Origin: Schistosoma mansoni
Lineage: Eukaryota > Platyhelminthes > Trematoda > Strigeidida > Schistosomatidae
Direction of reading: 5' to 3'
DNA length: 64,000 nucleotides
Assembly (NCBI RefSeq): GCF_000237925.1
Contig: NC_031502.1
Coordinates: 22,132,909-22,196,908, forward strand
The translations under genes were made by a program, and so were the position numbers. Of this stretch, positions 12,801-24,445 are shown one piece after another. The notes below the pieces were generated by a model that was not told where the DNA came from, ran no database searches, and saw only the letters and a list, made by a program, of their open reading frames with translations. How positions within the stretch are numbered: the stretch's first letter is position 1; the number at the start of each line of letters is the position of its first letter.

Positions 12801-13705
12801 ATATCCATACTTATCTCTCTCCCCATATCTATCAGCATTACAAATTGAATACCCAAGTGAAACGTAATCATCAACGAATGCAAACATGTCGTCTATTATT
12901 AAATCATATCAAAAATCATAAATTATCCCCTATACATTCTTTATATAATATTGAATTACTTCCACCATTAACAGTGATTACATTCATTCAAGTCCTGAAT
13001 CAATTAAATGTAGATTATGTAACTTCTGATAGTGAAGCTGATCAAGATGTTATTAGTTTAGGTATTCATTTAAAATGTCCTGTCATTAGTAATGATTCGG
13101 ATTTTTATATTAGTATACCTAATCATCAAGTCGGGATCTGTTTCTTACCATTATCTTATATCTCATTTGAACCAATTATGAATACTATCCAATGTGATCT
13201 ATGCCAAAAATCTCATAAGTCATGTGCTTACTTAAAATGTCAAAAATTTTTAATTCATGGACCAGGTTTAAAAAATTTACCAACTATCCAACGTTCATTA
13301 CTAGCTAGTTTATTAGGTAATGATTATATTAAATCAAATACATTTTTAAAAGGATTACCTATTTCCCATGGTCAAACGATACTACTTAATAAAAATGCTA
13401 ATAAACAAATGAAATTAAAACGTCGTAAATTAATTATATTAAATTTAATTAATTGGTTATCTTATTTTGATTCAGATATTCATAAACCAATTCAATGTAT
13501 ATTAAATAAATATACAAAATTGGAACGTTCTAAATTGTATAATGAATTAATACATAGTATACAGAGTTATCATACAAATCCAGAAGTAGTATATTCAATA
13601 TTTATGAAACATTTGAAATCTTTAAAGAATATTAGTATGGATAAGAATGATGAAAATATTGGAGAATCTGATACTTGTAGTATAAGTAGTAGTAGTGGTG
13701 GTACC

Positions 13706-13748
<43 letters not shown>

Positions 13749-15769
13749 CCAGTTATATAACAAATTCTGGCACCATTCAACAACAATTATCATCGTCTAA
13801 TTCATCATGTCCTTCAGAATATGATGAAGAAATTGATGAAGATCAAGTATTGATTATCGACAATGATGATGATAATGATAGACTTGCTGACAATGTTGGC
13901 GTTGTTGATGTTGTCAATGAATCAAATGAATATAATCCTATCAATTCATTTAAAGTAACATCTTATTGGCCTAATCAATTATTAAATTCATTTCGTAACT
14001 ATTTAATACTACCAATATATTTAGATAGTATCTTATCATATGGTTCAGTATTTATATGTTGTATAGAATCATTATATGATTGTTCATCAATTTATTCTTA
14101 TCCAATGTATTTAAGATCATTAATCTATAACTTGATCTTAGGCATTGAATCTACGATCACATTACGTTATCCCGATCAATTAATTGGTTTAAAAAAATGG
14201 AATCAATTATCATACTATATTACAGAATATGATCGTAAAGGTGCTTTTCATATAAAACATCGTAAAGTATACGTTGAACCAATTCAATTATTATCATTTA
14301 ATGATCATGAGATGAATAATAATAAAGATTGTCGTTTATTATTTCTTCAACATTATTTAAATCTTGATTATAATCCTATAGAATTAGAGAATAATAATAA
14401 TAATTGGTTAATATCTATTGCATTAATTAATGTATTAACTTATAAAAGTCGATGTACACCTTATCATACTACTACTAATACTACTACTTATATGGATGAT
14501 ATCACTCAATGTCCTATCTCCCTTACATTTGGTGCTATTTGTATATGTACATATATATTAATCAAACATTATCATTATTCTAATCATTTATCCTATTGTA
14601 AACCATTAAAAAAACATTTTTATAAATGTGCACAACATTTGATCACTCAATTCAAACAATCATCAGGGTATCTATATAAAACAAAGAAAACTGTTCATAA
14701 TACATTAGATATATATAATATACATTATTATGGTCAATTACAAATTATATATATGACTTTATTAACTTTAATACAATTATTAGATAGCTTAGTAACAAAG
14801 AATGATGAAAACCAGAAATCAATGACATGTTTAAATTTTTTACCAATTTATATGATGTTTCCAAGTGGTTACCTATTTCATCAAATTTATTTTTGTATAA
14901 ATTCAATTCAATCAAATAACAAGAATAATAATAAGGGTAGTAACAATAATAGTAATAATAATAGTAATAACAATGATAATAATAATAGTAATAATAATAG
15001 TAGTAATAATACTAATAGTAATGATAATAGTAATAATTATAATAAAAGTAATAATAATCGTAGTGATAGTACTAATGATAATAATAGCAATAAAAATATT
15101 AGTAATAATAATAGTAATAGTAACGATAATGATAATAGTAACGGTAATATTAGTAATGATAGTAACAATAATAATAATAGTAATAATAATGATAATAGCA
15201 TTAGTAATAATAATAGTAACAATAACAATAGTGGTAATGATAATAATAGTAATGATAATAATGATAGTGATAATAATGATAGTAATGATAATAATGGTAA
15301 GAAAAATGGTAATAATAATAATAGTAGTAATAATGATAATAGTAATAATGATGATAATCCACGTTATGATTATGTATGTAATGTAATAATTAAAACATTA
15401 TTAAATTATCAAAATTATTCTAAACATTATTATAATGATGCAATTAGTTTATTTAATCAATATTTAAAAATTAGTTCGAATCAATTAAAAAATGTATCCT
15501 ATCAATATCCAATAAAACCGGTTTCCATGAAACCCCCCTCTGAAAGTGTTATCCATATTAATAATAATAATGATGATAATAAGGATATCAAACAAGATTC
15601 ATTATCCATAGTAACAAATAAAAAAACTAATTCAAATCAATTAAAAATGAAAAATAAAAAAAAATCGAAAAAATTTTTAAAAAAAAATTCATGTCAACAA
15701 CAATTATCCTATCATGAAATAGAAGAAAAAGTTAAAAAGATAATGTTAGAGAATGATTTATTCGATTGA
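9864..15769 (+). CDS. ASTE1: Asteroid homolog 1, XPG/FEN1-like nuclease (two exons)
   Basis: Exon 1 is 9864-10109 and exon 2 is 12836-15769, joined in phase 0 across a GT-AG intron of 2,726 bp, giving about 1,059 residues (human ASTE1 about 680). Residues 1-82 carry the XPG-N signature: MGVRGL start, VIIDGLNFL, FVLDGCHD. The joined sequence reads on into HYKLNTQVKRNHQR just as in human ASTE1. The XPG-I acidic cluster SDSEADQDVISLG lies near residue 146 and CPVISNDSDFYI near 164, so the metal-binding Asp/Glu residues are kept. ASTE1 is described as a structure-specific nuclease that works with shieldin at DNA breaks. Odd features are a Cys insertion (CDLCQKSHKSCAYLKC, C-x2-C-x6-C-x4-C) near residue 202, a poly-Ser run at about 365-390, an Asn/Ser/Asp-only stretch at about 775-922, and a Lys-rich, NLS-like tail before LENDLFD. 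Confidence 0.93.
11420..11667 (+). pseudogene. Decayed copy of the unknown frame at 45296-45577
   Basis: The sequence matches, on this strand, the minus-strand frame at 45296-45577 almost along its length (shared blocks include TCAGGTGC, ATGTCGATTGACTGG and AAGAAACGGAAACTTGTTGA). The open frame is lost here. A solo LTR sits directly at its 3' end. Confidence 0.6.
11668..12126 (+). mobile_element. Solo LTR, gypsy-like family 1 (fossil)
   Basis: It begins TGTAAGG and ends TATAACA (TG...CA ends), flanked by the 5-bp repeat TCTAT on both sides, as expected for an integrase-made insertion reduced to one LTR. It contains an internal tandem duplication of about 120 bp not found in the other two copies. 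No internal coding part remains. Confidence 0.75.
13681..13752 (+). repeat. AGT trinucleotide run coding poly-Ser
   Basis: About 20 near-perfect AGT triplets inside ASTE1 exon 2 encode a serine run. A length-variable microsatellite is likely. Confidence 0.9.
14911..15357 (+). repeat. AAT-derived repeat coding an Asn/Ser/Asp tract
   Basis: About 450 bp of AAT-based triplets in ASTE1 exon 2. Nearly every codon is AAT, AGT or GAT, each a single A-to-G step from AAT, so the tract reads Asn with scattered Ser and Asp. Because of the periodicity all frames stay open, which creates spurious Ile- and Leu-rich frames. Confidence 0.9.
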
Positions 15770-16020
15770 AAGGTATGTTATTAAAATATAGATTGAAATC
15801 TATTTTTGTGTAAACATTTCTTTTTAAAAAGTTTTGAAAGAAAAAGAAAATATATGGTATTTATGAAAGAATTCTTTGATGTTCTATATTCATCAGGTTG
15901 ATATTGGATATTGGTGAGACGAGCTAATCAGAAGCGTTTAAGGGATTTGAAGGTTACGGTGCGAATTTTAGTACCTGATGTTTATGTACAATCGGTTCAC
16001 AGAGAATTTTAGAGTAGACT
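15770..16020. other. ASTE1 3' flank
   Basis: AT-rich sequence after the ASTE1 stop with no further gene. It ends in TTAGAGTAGACT (16009-16020), which is the left target-site copy of the following retroposon. Confidence 0.5.
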
Positions 16021-16538
16021 GCCCCCAAATGCCCTGGTAAGGTCGAGAGTGGGGAGAGTCCGCTCTCCTCAAAATGCTCTCACATTGCCACGCGTATATA
16101 GACCCTGACAGGGAAGTCCTACTCACTGCCTTCTCATAGCATTACTGTTGTTTACGAAATTGAAAGGACGAAAAGCGAATGTCCGATGCTTTAACCGGGT
16201 TGGCGGACACGCACGATCCACCTAGAAAAGTTGGAAAACCCTCATTCCAAACCAATGGTGCACATGGGTTGGCTCCAGTATCCTAAGGGGACAAATGGCG
16301 TATGAACCTATTGTTGGTCACCGGCTACCATGAGACTGCATCTCCTTACAATGCTCCACTGCTTGCGGTTCAGACCTTTAGGTCAAAGGCTCCAGGTGTG
16401 GCCCCCTAAGAAAACTACCTGCTTCAGTTTGAGCACCTGGGCAGTATCACAGCCCTCACATAATTCAAATGAGATTTGTGTGGCGCATATTTATCTGGTG
16501 CTTCCTTGTACCAATATTTATGTGTTTATGTAAGTAAA
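16021..16538 (+). mobile_element. Family D retroposon, full-length copy
   Basis: It runs from GCCCCCAAATGCC to an AAAT-type tail after CCAATATTTATGTGTTT. It is flanked by 12-bp direct repeats differing at one base (16009-16020 and 16539-16550). Other copies lie near 26.4, 28.6, 40.1, 57.3 and 61.1 kb. It has no coding frame of its own and may derive from LINE ends. Confidence 0.8.
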
Positions 16539-16550
16539 TTAGAGCAGACT

Positions 16551-17576
16551 TGACAAATAAGGCGCTACAATAAATGGTACCACTAAGAAATTCATTTATT
16601 TATAATTGCGGTAATTAAATGATTTGTAGACCTTGTGCAGACTACCGTGACGATGTTATCTTTCGATGTAATATATGTTGGAGGAAGATGTTTGCTAGAA
16701 TAGGTAGCTTTTCGCTCTATCCAGATTGAGATTAAGGCATAGTATAATAGTTGCCGCGAAGTGTATAATAAAAGCACCAGTAACACCTGAAATATCAATA
16801 TATATAAACTTTGCTCAAGAATATTCCACTATTCTCAGCTCATGCATAGACACTTTCCAAGGTGATTTTGTTAGAGGTGTGCTTTATTCAAATATCTGTC
16901 GCAGTAGTTACTGATCTTGGATAATTTAATTTCACTATTTGAGTGACTTAGTTGTCAGTGAGTGATTAGACCATTCTAGTACATGAGAAACTTACTTAAA
17001 ATGCCTGAAGTCGGAGACGTTAGACTGATAATAAGTTCTTTTTCTAAGATTATTTGCGTATAATATGTGGTGAGTCGTTTCGGAAAAAATTAGGAAGGAT
17101 TGTTTGCACTCCTCTTTCGTCAGGAATTTATTTTAGTTTCGGATTTATGTTACTTATAAGTAACACATTTAACCAAGCTGACATTTTTGAATACGAATAC
17201 ATAAAGTGTTTGGACCCTATCAAAATTTGAGAAAGGAAAATCAAATAGTCATAGTGATTGTACTACAGATAGTTACGTGACAATAATTGTTGAAATACGT
17301 AACAACTATTGCATACATCATAGAGCAATCCTGTGCAAAATATCAGTTAGATTCTTCATAAGCGAAAGCAAATGAGAATAGAACCAAATAACAGTTTCAA
17401 ATTGGTAAAGGGAGTTAATACAAATAAAGTGGTTAGGTTTTTTGAATAGCTGTCCAAATTGCGCCAAAAAACGAAAGTAAGAGAAGTACAGTTAAAAATC
17501 TTCACATTTCAAGTTTTTAATGATTTAACGAAATAGTTCAATATATTTCATCGGAAATACTGACATCGGTAGACAC
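16551..17576. other. No gene seen
   Basis: AT-rich sequence without coding signal or a repeat I recognise. Confidence 0.4.
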
Positions 17577-20500
17577 TTTACGTACTTACTTTCAACTGTT
17601 ATTCGTGGAGTAGCATAGGCCGCCAACTTACATTCTCTATCCATCTCTGTCCTGGACATTCCTTTTCAGTTGCTATTCATTCTTTTGATGTCTATTCCTG
17701 ATTTCCAATGTAATGTGTTTTTTGGTCTTCCTCTATTCCTTTCCTCTTCAGGACCTCGAATTAGGCCTTGCCTCGTGATACAGTTTGATGATTTCCGCAG
17801 TGTATGCACTATCTACCACCAGCATCTTTTCCCAGTTTCCTCCTCAGGTGTAAACTAGTTTGTTCACTGCTATAGTAGGTTTTTGCTGTTAGTATCCAGC
17901 AAACGGATCTGGAGTTTCTTGAGTAGACAATTGTTTATAAATACTTATGCTATTTTGATGATCGTTGTGATAGTTTCAGCTCCGTACAGTAAAACTGTCT
18001 TGTCCGTATTAAAGATCCTGACTGTGATATTGGTTGACAAGTGTTTTCAGTCCCACATGTTCTTCAACTGTAGGAATTCTGTCTCTGCTTTGCCAATCCG
18101 TGCCTTCATATCTGCATCAGGTCCCTCTTGTTTATCAGTTATGCTGCCCAGGAACGTGACTTTCCACCTGTTCTAGAGTTTCTCCATCAAATGTTATTGG
18201 GCTGGTGTTCTCTGTTTTATATTTGAGGATCTTTGTTTTTTTTCTTGTGTATGTTGAGACCTACTGATGCAGAGGCTGCTGCTACACTAGTTGTCTTCAC
18301 CTGTATTTGTTAGTATATATGATATAAATGGGCTAGGTCATCTGAGAAGTCCAAATTGTCTCGCTGCATCCAAGCTATCAAATATATTCCGTGCTTCCTG
18401 TCAGATGTGGAGGCTTAAGAAATTCAGTCAACCACCAGAAGAAAGAGAAAATGGAAGATTAAACAGCATTGTCTGACTCCGGTCCTCACATGGAATGCAT
18501 CTGTCATCTGTCCTCCATGTACCACTTTGCATTGTGGTCTATCGAATGAACTCCGTAGAATGTTGATGATTTCCTCATGTGCTCCGTAGTGTCGAAGAAG
18601 TTTCAAAAAAGTCCTCCTATCTGCACTGTTGAATGCTTTTTCGTAGTCAAGGAACATGATGTATAGTCACAAGTTCTATTAAATTGATTGTTCAACGATG
18701 ATCCATAGTGTGGCGATTTGATTTGTACATGACTCATCCTTACGGAATACAGCCTGTTGACCTCAAAGTTGGGTGTCCACTGAATCTTTCATTCAACTCC
18801 ATAACATCGTTGAAAACTTTTCCTCGCACCAATAGTAGTGTGATTCTTCTGTAATCCTTACACTTGCTCAGATCTCCTTTCTTTGGCATCTAGAGGAGAT
18901 ATCCTCCTTTCCAATCTGTCAGTGTCACTTGTTCTTCCTCCCATCCTTGCAGTTACCTATATGTCTGACTTCGGTGCTTCAGCTGGTATGTTGTCTGGTT
19001 CTGTTGTTTTCCCACTTTTGATTTATTTGATATACATGGTGATTTCTTCAATCGTTTGTGGAGTGACAGCTATAGGAAGGTCTGTGTGCTGCTTCGATGT
19101 CCGGTAGGTTTAGTGGGGCTGGTCTATTTAAAATTTCTTCAAAGTGTTCTACCCGCCTTTCCTGCTGTTTTGGAGTCTCAGTGACTGGCTTGCCTTATTT
19201 GTGCTTGACTGGTCGCTCTGGTTCACCATATTTTCCTTCTAGTTTCTTCGTTATACCATATAGTTGTTTCGTATTTCCTTCCGTTGCAGCTCTTCCCACT
19301 GTCATCGCTAGGTCTTCCATGTATTTCTGCTTGTCGGCTCTAGTACTCTAATGCTCCTCACTTGCTTGTTTGTTTTCGTGTATTCGGCTTGTGCCCTGAC
19401 TTTCTCTGTTTTTGTTTGACTGTTGTTAATTGGTGTCTTCATGTTAATCTTTCCTTGAATCTTGTCCAGGGTTTTGATAGAGATCGACTCTTTATAGTGG
19501 TGTTTCTTGCAACGCAGTACCTCCTGACACGTTGAAGTTGGTGCTGCATTAATCCCTTTCCAGTTTTTCCACATAGTAGTTTCCTCTTCTATGAGTAGAT
19601 CCTGTAAGGCTTGGAACCTGTTGTTGTGAGCTATTTTGAATTCGTTGAGTTTGTAGGTATCACAAAGCAAGGGTCTGTTGAACTGTTGTATTGTTGTTTC
19701 TTCAGTTATTTAGTGCTTCTTTACTTCAGTTTCATCTTGGCAGCCACCAGATGGTGATCTGAAGCTGTGTTAGTTGCTTTCTTTGTTCTCATGTCTTCCA
19801 TGGATTTTCTGAATTTTTTAATGGTGCAAATATGATTGATTTGGTTCTGTGTAGCGTAGTCTAATGAGATCCATGTAGCTTTGTGTATGCGTTTATGAGG
19901 GAATGTAGTGCCATCTATAGCCATTTTGTTGAATGCATATAAATTCGCAAATCTGCAATCCTTTTTCTCAGTTCATGTTGTTGTATGATATGTTCATATT
20001 CGATGTCTATTTCGAACATGGCATTTAGGTCTCTCACCAAGATGGTTGTGTTCCTTCTTAAGAACGTCTCTAAGACCGACTGGAGCCTCTCAATAAACTA
20101 ATCTCTATCGTCCTCATTGGTAGTATTGGCGGATGCATAGCACTGGTTAACATCCATCGTGACCCATCCCTTCTTTGTTTTGAAGGATGCTTAGATGATC
20201 GTGAATCTATGAGATTCTTATCGTATAAGTGCTCTTCGTGCTTCTTTGGGTAGCATCAGAACAACTCCTTGCGTGTGTGGAGCATTTTATTCTTGAAGAG
20301 CAGTGTACAACAGCATCTCTTTTGAATCTAATCCTTTCTGTCCAAATTGATTTCAATAGGTATTACATATTCCGAGCACCATCAAGTTTTATCTCTTCAT
20401 TTCCGTTGGTATTTGACCGGTCCTCCTAGTCTCCTAGATTGTCCGGACATTCCATGTACCTATATTAATTGTTGCTCTGGTTGTCAGAAAGGGGATTGAC

Positions 20501-20750
20501 CTCGTGACTTCCGAAGAGTCTCGGCTTTCACCATGAGGCGTAATAATTCTTCTGAATGAAGATCCTTCAGCGTCGAGGGCGAAATTTAAGTGATTTTTTT
20601 CTAGTCAGCGTTCTTTTAGCAAGGTTGTTTTTGGGATGGGGTTGCCGACCCTATGGCCAACCTTCCTTCTTTACTCGGTCATGGGACCGGCATTAACCCT
20701 AGAAGAGCTACAGACGGAATTATTGGCTGGAAGTCCAAATAATTAGTTCA
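17577..20750 (-). mobile_element. SR2-type RTE LINE, nearly whole but broken
   Basis: On the minus strand the parts are in order. A 5' leader lies near 20750-20620. The endonuclease (about 20560-19720) has RDLNAMFEIDIEYEHI, a TWISLDYATQNQINHIC block and ASDHHLVAAKMKLK. A linker follows. The reverse transcriptase is at 19100-18400 (FLDYEKAFNSADRRTF, KVVHGGQMTDAFHV, TGVRQCC for the usual GVRQGC). The 3' end near 17600 is the conserved RTE tail that recurs alone elsewhere in the window. The frame is interrupted many times, so no product is expected. The tail tip ends in TTAC-type short repeats, as is usual for RTE elements. Confidence 0.88.
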
Positions 20751-21172
20751 CCAGAGTTTTCAGTGTTCCGTATGAGGTTCAAATTTGCAGTTAGAAGTAT
20801 CTCATGAGTTCTCTGAGCAAAGACTCTAGATTGTTGAATTCACAAAAAGCCATCATATTAAAAGCTGTTTTTTACTTAGAAAATTTATGGAATCTTAACT
20901 TCACAGTCAACTTTCTTATTGTTTGAAAAGAAAAAGGAATATCCAAACAGTAAGTTACAAAGAAGCCTTATTACATTATAATGTCAAACACCAGATCTGT
21001 GAATTTTAATAGTTTTGGCAAGTAAGTGTCAAAAGTACCACATTGATATTCGTAAAAGGTGACTACTGTGCATTATGGATACCTCGATGTTATAAATTTG
21101 CCTTAGAATGTAACTTGGAACTTTTGAACAAACTCCAATCTAGAATATCTGTTCAATGTACTGTTGTAATGA
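20751..21172. other. No gene seen
   Basis: AT-rich spacer ending in the 12-base CTGTTGTAATGA (21161-21172), the left target-site copy of the next SINE. Confidence 0.5.
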
Positions 21173-21302
21173 GGCTCAGTGGTCTATCGGTTAAGTGCTC
21201 CGGCGCAAAGCTGGTAGGTCCTGGGTTCGAATCTCGCGAGTGCGAGATCGTGGATGCGCACTGCTGAGGAGTCCCATAATAGGACGAAACGGTCGTGCAG
21301 TG
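21173..21302 (+). mobile_element. Minimal family B SINE: tRNA-like head plus hammerhead
   Basis: This 130-bp unit holds an A box (CTCAGTGGTCTATCGGTTAAG), a B box (GGTTCGAATC) and a hammerhead-type core (CTGAGGA, hairpin, GAAAC). It is flanked by exact 12-bp repeats CTGTTGTAATGA (21161-21172, 21303-21314). It stops just past the ribozyme's cleavage region and lacks the normal family B 3' body. Confidence 0.82.
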
Positions 21303-21314
21303 CTGTTGTAATGA

Positions 21315-22216
21315 AATAGAAATATATATTGGTAAATTATTAATCACTTTTTGTTAATAGCTCTTTGGATTAGCATACATTTCTAAATTTCATTGAATTC
21401 AGGAAAAATGCATCAAGCCGATTCTACTGTGTAACCGGTTCTGTATGAACTATACACATGGAGTAATAAAAAACCGAAATCATTTTTGTTTTTAAAACAG
21501 TGACAAGAATGTTGATAAGAGTAAATTGTACACCTTTGCATACAGATGATTCTCCTGCTTCAACTTACAGTTTTGAGTTAAAAAGGATAATAGTGTCCAT
21601 ATAAAGAAACGATATTGATTCGTTTAGTTATTCAACTGTCCAGTGTTGGAAGGTTCAGAAATCCTATTGAAATGGTCGTAATCCATAGTTAGAGATCTTA
21701 GATAACATGGAATGAAATTAGTTATTGTTAAATTGAGTCATGTTTGCAGATTCAGACTACTTGGTTTGGGTTTACTTGACTATCGTAACTAGTGCTTGGA
21801 AACTGGGTGACATTACTGAAATTCAGTCATAATCGTACAAATCCATTCACTCCTTGTCACTCATTAGATCCTGAATTTTAGAATTATTTTATACTCTTTA
21901 TTCTACGTACTTATTCTTCTCCTGAAATCAGATTGTCTGTGCCTAATGTTTTCTACTACCACTGACACTGTTACCACTTCTATTACTCTTGCATTTCTTT
22001 TGATAATTTCATTTCGTTGTATTAATATAGTAGGAATAGTTGAACCTACTTCAGGTTCTTCACTGTTGTTGAATAATTGAATGAGTTTGAATATTCCACC
22101 AAGTCTGGTGATTTAGGAATTTCGAAAGAATTATCCTGGCTGTTTATTTAGAAAGCAAGGTAATCTTATTATTAAGTATATTTAAAACTCATTGTAGATT
22201 ATCGTCATACTGTTTT
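21315..22216. other. No gene seen
   Basis: AT-rich sequence. No coding signal or recognised repeat. Confidence 0.4.
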
Positions 22217-22552
22217 TGTTAGGATGGCTCGTTGGCAAACTAAAGAAGCCCAGAAAGAACCGAAGACATTCCATCCAATCACCGCTGGAGGAACATTCTA
22301 GAATGTCGACATGTAGCTCTCCTATTGGATGAATAAAAAGGACCCCTTAATGTGCCTATTGGCTATCCGAAATGATGATTTACTTTCATCCAAAAACTAT
22401 AAATACATGAGATTTTTGTACTATATTCGACACTGTTTTTGGGATAAAATTCCTTCTTACTAGTCTTCTGATTTTGCAACTTCGGAGGGTTCTAGCGTTC
22501 GAGTGCTCAAGTTATACGCAACATACTAAGAACCTAAACTCTAGATATAACA
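22217..22552 (+). mobile_element. Solo LTR, gypsy-like family 1 (fossil)
   Basis: Same family as 11668-12126: TGTTAGG start, TATAACA end, and 5-bp GTTTT repeats on both sides. No coding part remains. Confidence 0.78.
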
Positions 22553-22639
22553 GTTTTACTTAAACAAATAATCAACTGGTTTTATTTCTTTTTAGGTAAA
22601 CAAATGCTCCAAAAAAATGATGATTTACAATTCATCTAT

Positions 22640-22740
22640 TATGAAACTCAAGGTCCTGGGTTCGAACCCTGAGTGTAGGATCGTAGGTGTGCATTGCTAA
22701 GGAATCCAGTACTAAGACCAAAAGACCGTTCAGAGCTTAC
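22640..22740 (+). mobile_element. Family B SINE fragment, diverged
   Basis: The B box GGTTCGAACC and a worn ribozyme region (GCTAAGGAATCC...GACCAAAAGACC) are recognisable. The core is broken. Confidence 0.6.
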
Positions 22741-22794
22741 GGATTTTCAATAATTGTCTAACATTGATCAATTCATAATCTCAATCAAAAGATT

Positions 22795-23177
22795 TGTTAG
22801 GATGATCCTAAAAATTTCGCGCAATAGTCATGACAAGTTCAGGAAACATTAAGGAGCATTTTATCCAATCAGCGTTTGACTAGAAGTTTTGCTAGAAATA
22901 TCGCGAAGATAAAAAGCCACATGTAGAGGTTCTGATTGGCTGATTACTACATTGCTACTATGTTTAGTAGTATTCTAGAATTTTCAGGAAAACCCAAGGA
23001 CTTCTAAAATACTAAAAACCCTATATGTTCTGTACATAAAAGAACCTTTGGAGTAAAGTGCATCCCGTATATTTTGTGCCTTTTCTCTTGTTTTCAAGTC
23101 ACTGTGTAGTTCTTACTTGAGGGTTATGAGACTAGTTTAGGGATCCGAGTATAGCGTTCAATCAGCAAGACTTATCA
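22795..23177 (+). mobile_element. Solo LTR, family 2 (fossil)
   Basis: It starts TGTTAGGATGATCC and ends CTTATCA, flanked by 5-bp AGATT repeats (22790-22794, 23178-23182). TATA-like and AATAAA-like stretches lie inside. It differs from family 1 after the first ten bases. Confidence 0.68.
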
Positions 23178-23555
23178 AGATTATGCTATAGTTTTACAAC
23201 TAAACAATTCAATTGCCAGTCTTGTTTTTTTTTCTATTTTCCGGAACATGTAACTACAACAAGAAATATCTATATCCATCTAATTAACTATCTAAGATGA
23301 TCAGTTCTTTCTTACCTCTTATTTTTTGTTACCTTGGTTTATGTTTCATTTCAAGGGGAATTTGTATGTTTCTCAAGTTGTTTTTTTTCGTACTTATAAT
23401 TTCGTAATCTATAATTATAATCGCAACTTTTTTTTAAAATTTTGTCTTTGTAAAATGGATAAAAGAAGATCTTTGGTTTTTCTTTCGAATTCACTTCCTG
23501 CTTATATTTTGCAAATCAGTTTGTTTAGCTTTGTTAATAATATTACATTATAATC
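23178..23555. other. No gene seen
   Basis: T-rich sequence. The 75-codon frame at 23326 has no recognisable feature. Confidence 0.4.
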
Positions 23556-23700
23556 AGAAGGTGGTTTTTTTGGTGGAGATTTAGTATTTGTATAGTTGCT
23601 GAGGAGTCTCACAATAGGACGAAACGGCCGTCTAGTGCTTTCAGGTTTTCCTTGGTGGTCTAGCTTCAATTGACTTATGCTTTCAACTATGCAAATATTA
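23556..23700 (+). mobile_element. Family B SINE with inverted tail piece at its 5' end
   Basis: 23556-23597 is the reverse complement of the family's own 3' end. It is followed in sense direction by the ribozyme (CTGAGGA at 23599, GAAAC at 23621, GTC) and the tail through TTCAACTATG. The catalytic core is complete, but the usual helix I partner (GCACTG) is missing. Confidence 0.78.
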
Positions 23701-23964
23701 TATTAGTTTGTTCTATTCAAAAATATACCAAATATTTACTGTTAAACAGGAATTAATGACAGGTGAAGTATCGGTTGGCTTTCATTGTCCTAATTTTGAA
23801 CTATCATAGAGTAGAAGCTCACAATTTTAGTATGAAGTCATACTTAGGATGTTCGAATTCCTTAGTGATGAACACAATACTTTTAGACTATTAAAACAAT
23901 TTATGATATTTCTTGACTGGTATTCTATATCAGTGGTGATATCAGTCTTTTTTTGTTAGGAAGG

Positions 23965-24181
23965 TTATAATCTTGAAATTTACTTAGTATTGTTTGGTTG
24001 AATCTTCCCATTGATGTTTTTAGGACTGAAACTGGTCAGTCTCTAATTGGCATATGTGCACACTGTGCGTATTGCCTCGATATAGCCTAAATTCACAAGC
24101 ATGGTGAGCAAAGATGGATGGTGGCTAGCAGTGGAATCCAGGACAATGCGCGTTTCGTCCTATTTGGGACTCGTCAGCTAT
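23965..24181 (-). mobile_element. Family A (Sm-alpha-type) hammerhead SINE, truncated
   Basis: Read on the minus strand it carries the core CTGACGA, hairpin arms GTCC/GGAC and GAAAC, then the family A body. It is cut just upstream of the core, so helix I is weak and the tRNA head is missing. Confidence 0.82.
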
Positions 24182-24204
24182 CTTGTTTATTTTTACTATA
24201 GTTG

Positions 24205-24445
24205 ATAAATAATTTCACTGTAGTGAACGAGAACACAAGATGGGCCAATCAAATATATTTGTTCACACAAATTACAGAACATCTTAGTAACATCTATGAA
24301 CCATACAGTAGATACTGTATTTGCAAAATGTCAACCAATTGTCTCAAACTTTACTGTTCCTTCATTTACACACCGATCATTCTCTGTTCTTGTTCTCTTT
24401 TCTTCAACCTTTCTAACTTGTCACCAGGCATTTTATTTTTACTAT
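24205..24445 (+). mobile_element. Family C retroposon
   Basis: It begins with the family motif GTAGTGAACGAGAACACAAG and contains the shared body (TGTCAA...CTTCATTTACACACCGATCATTCTCTG type). The 3' end is incomplete. Confidence 0.65.

Larger units (their letters stand above)
10110..12835 (+). other. ASTE1 intron 1 with inserted repeats
   Basis: The donor is GTGAGT, and the acceptor is a pyrimidine-rich stretch ending ATCAG. Inside are a worn copy of an ORF-bearing repeat (about 11420-11667) and a solo LTR (11668-12126). The rest is AT-rich, with short TAA/ATT microsatellites near 12160 and 12640, and shows no gene. Confidence 0.8.

Noticed and set aside
14973-15386. Ile-rich plus frame and Leu-rich minus frame (15037-15228) over the ASTE1 repeat
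   Set aside because: Both are by-products of the AAT periodicity; the ASTE1 frame continues through it with conserved sequence on both sides.
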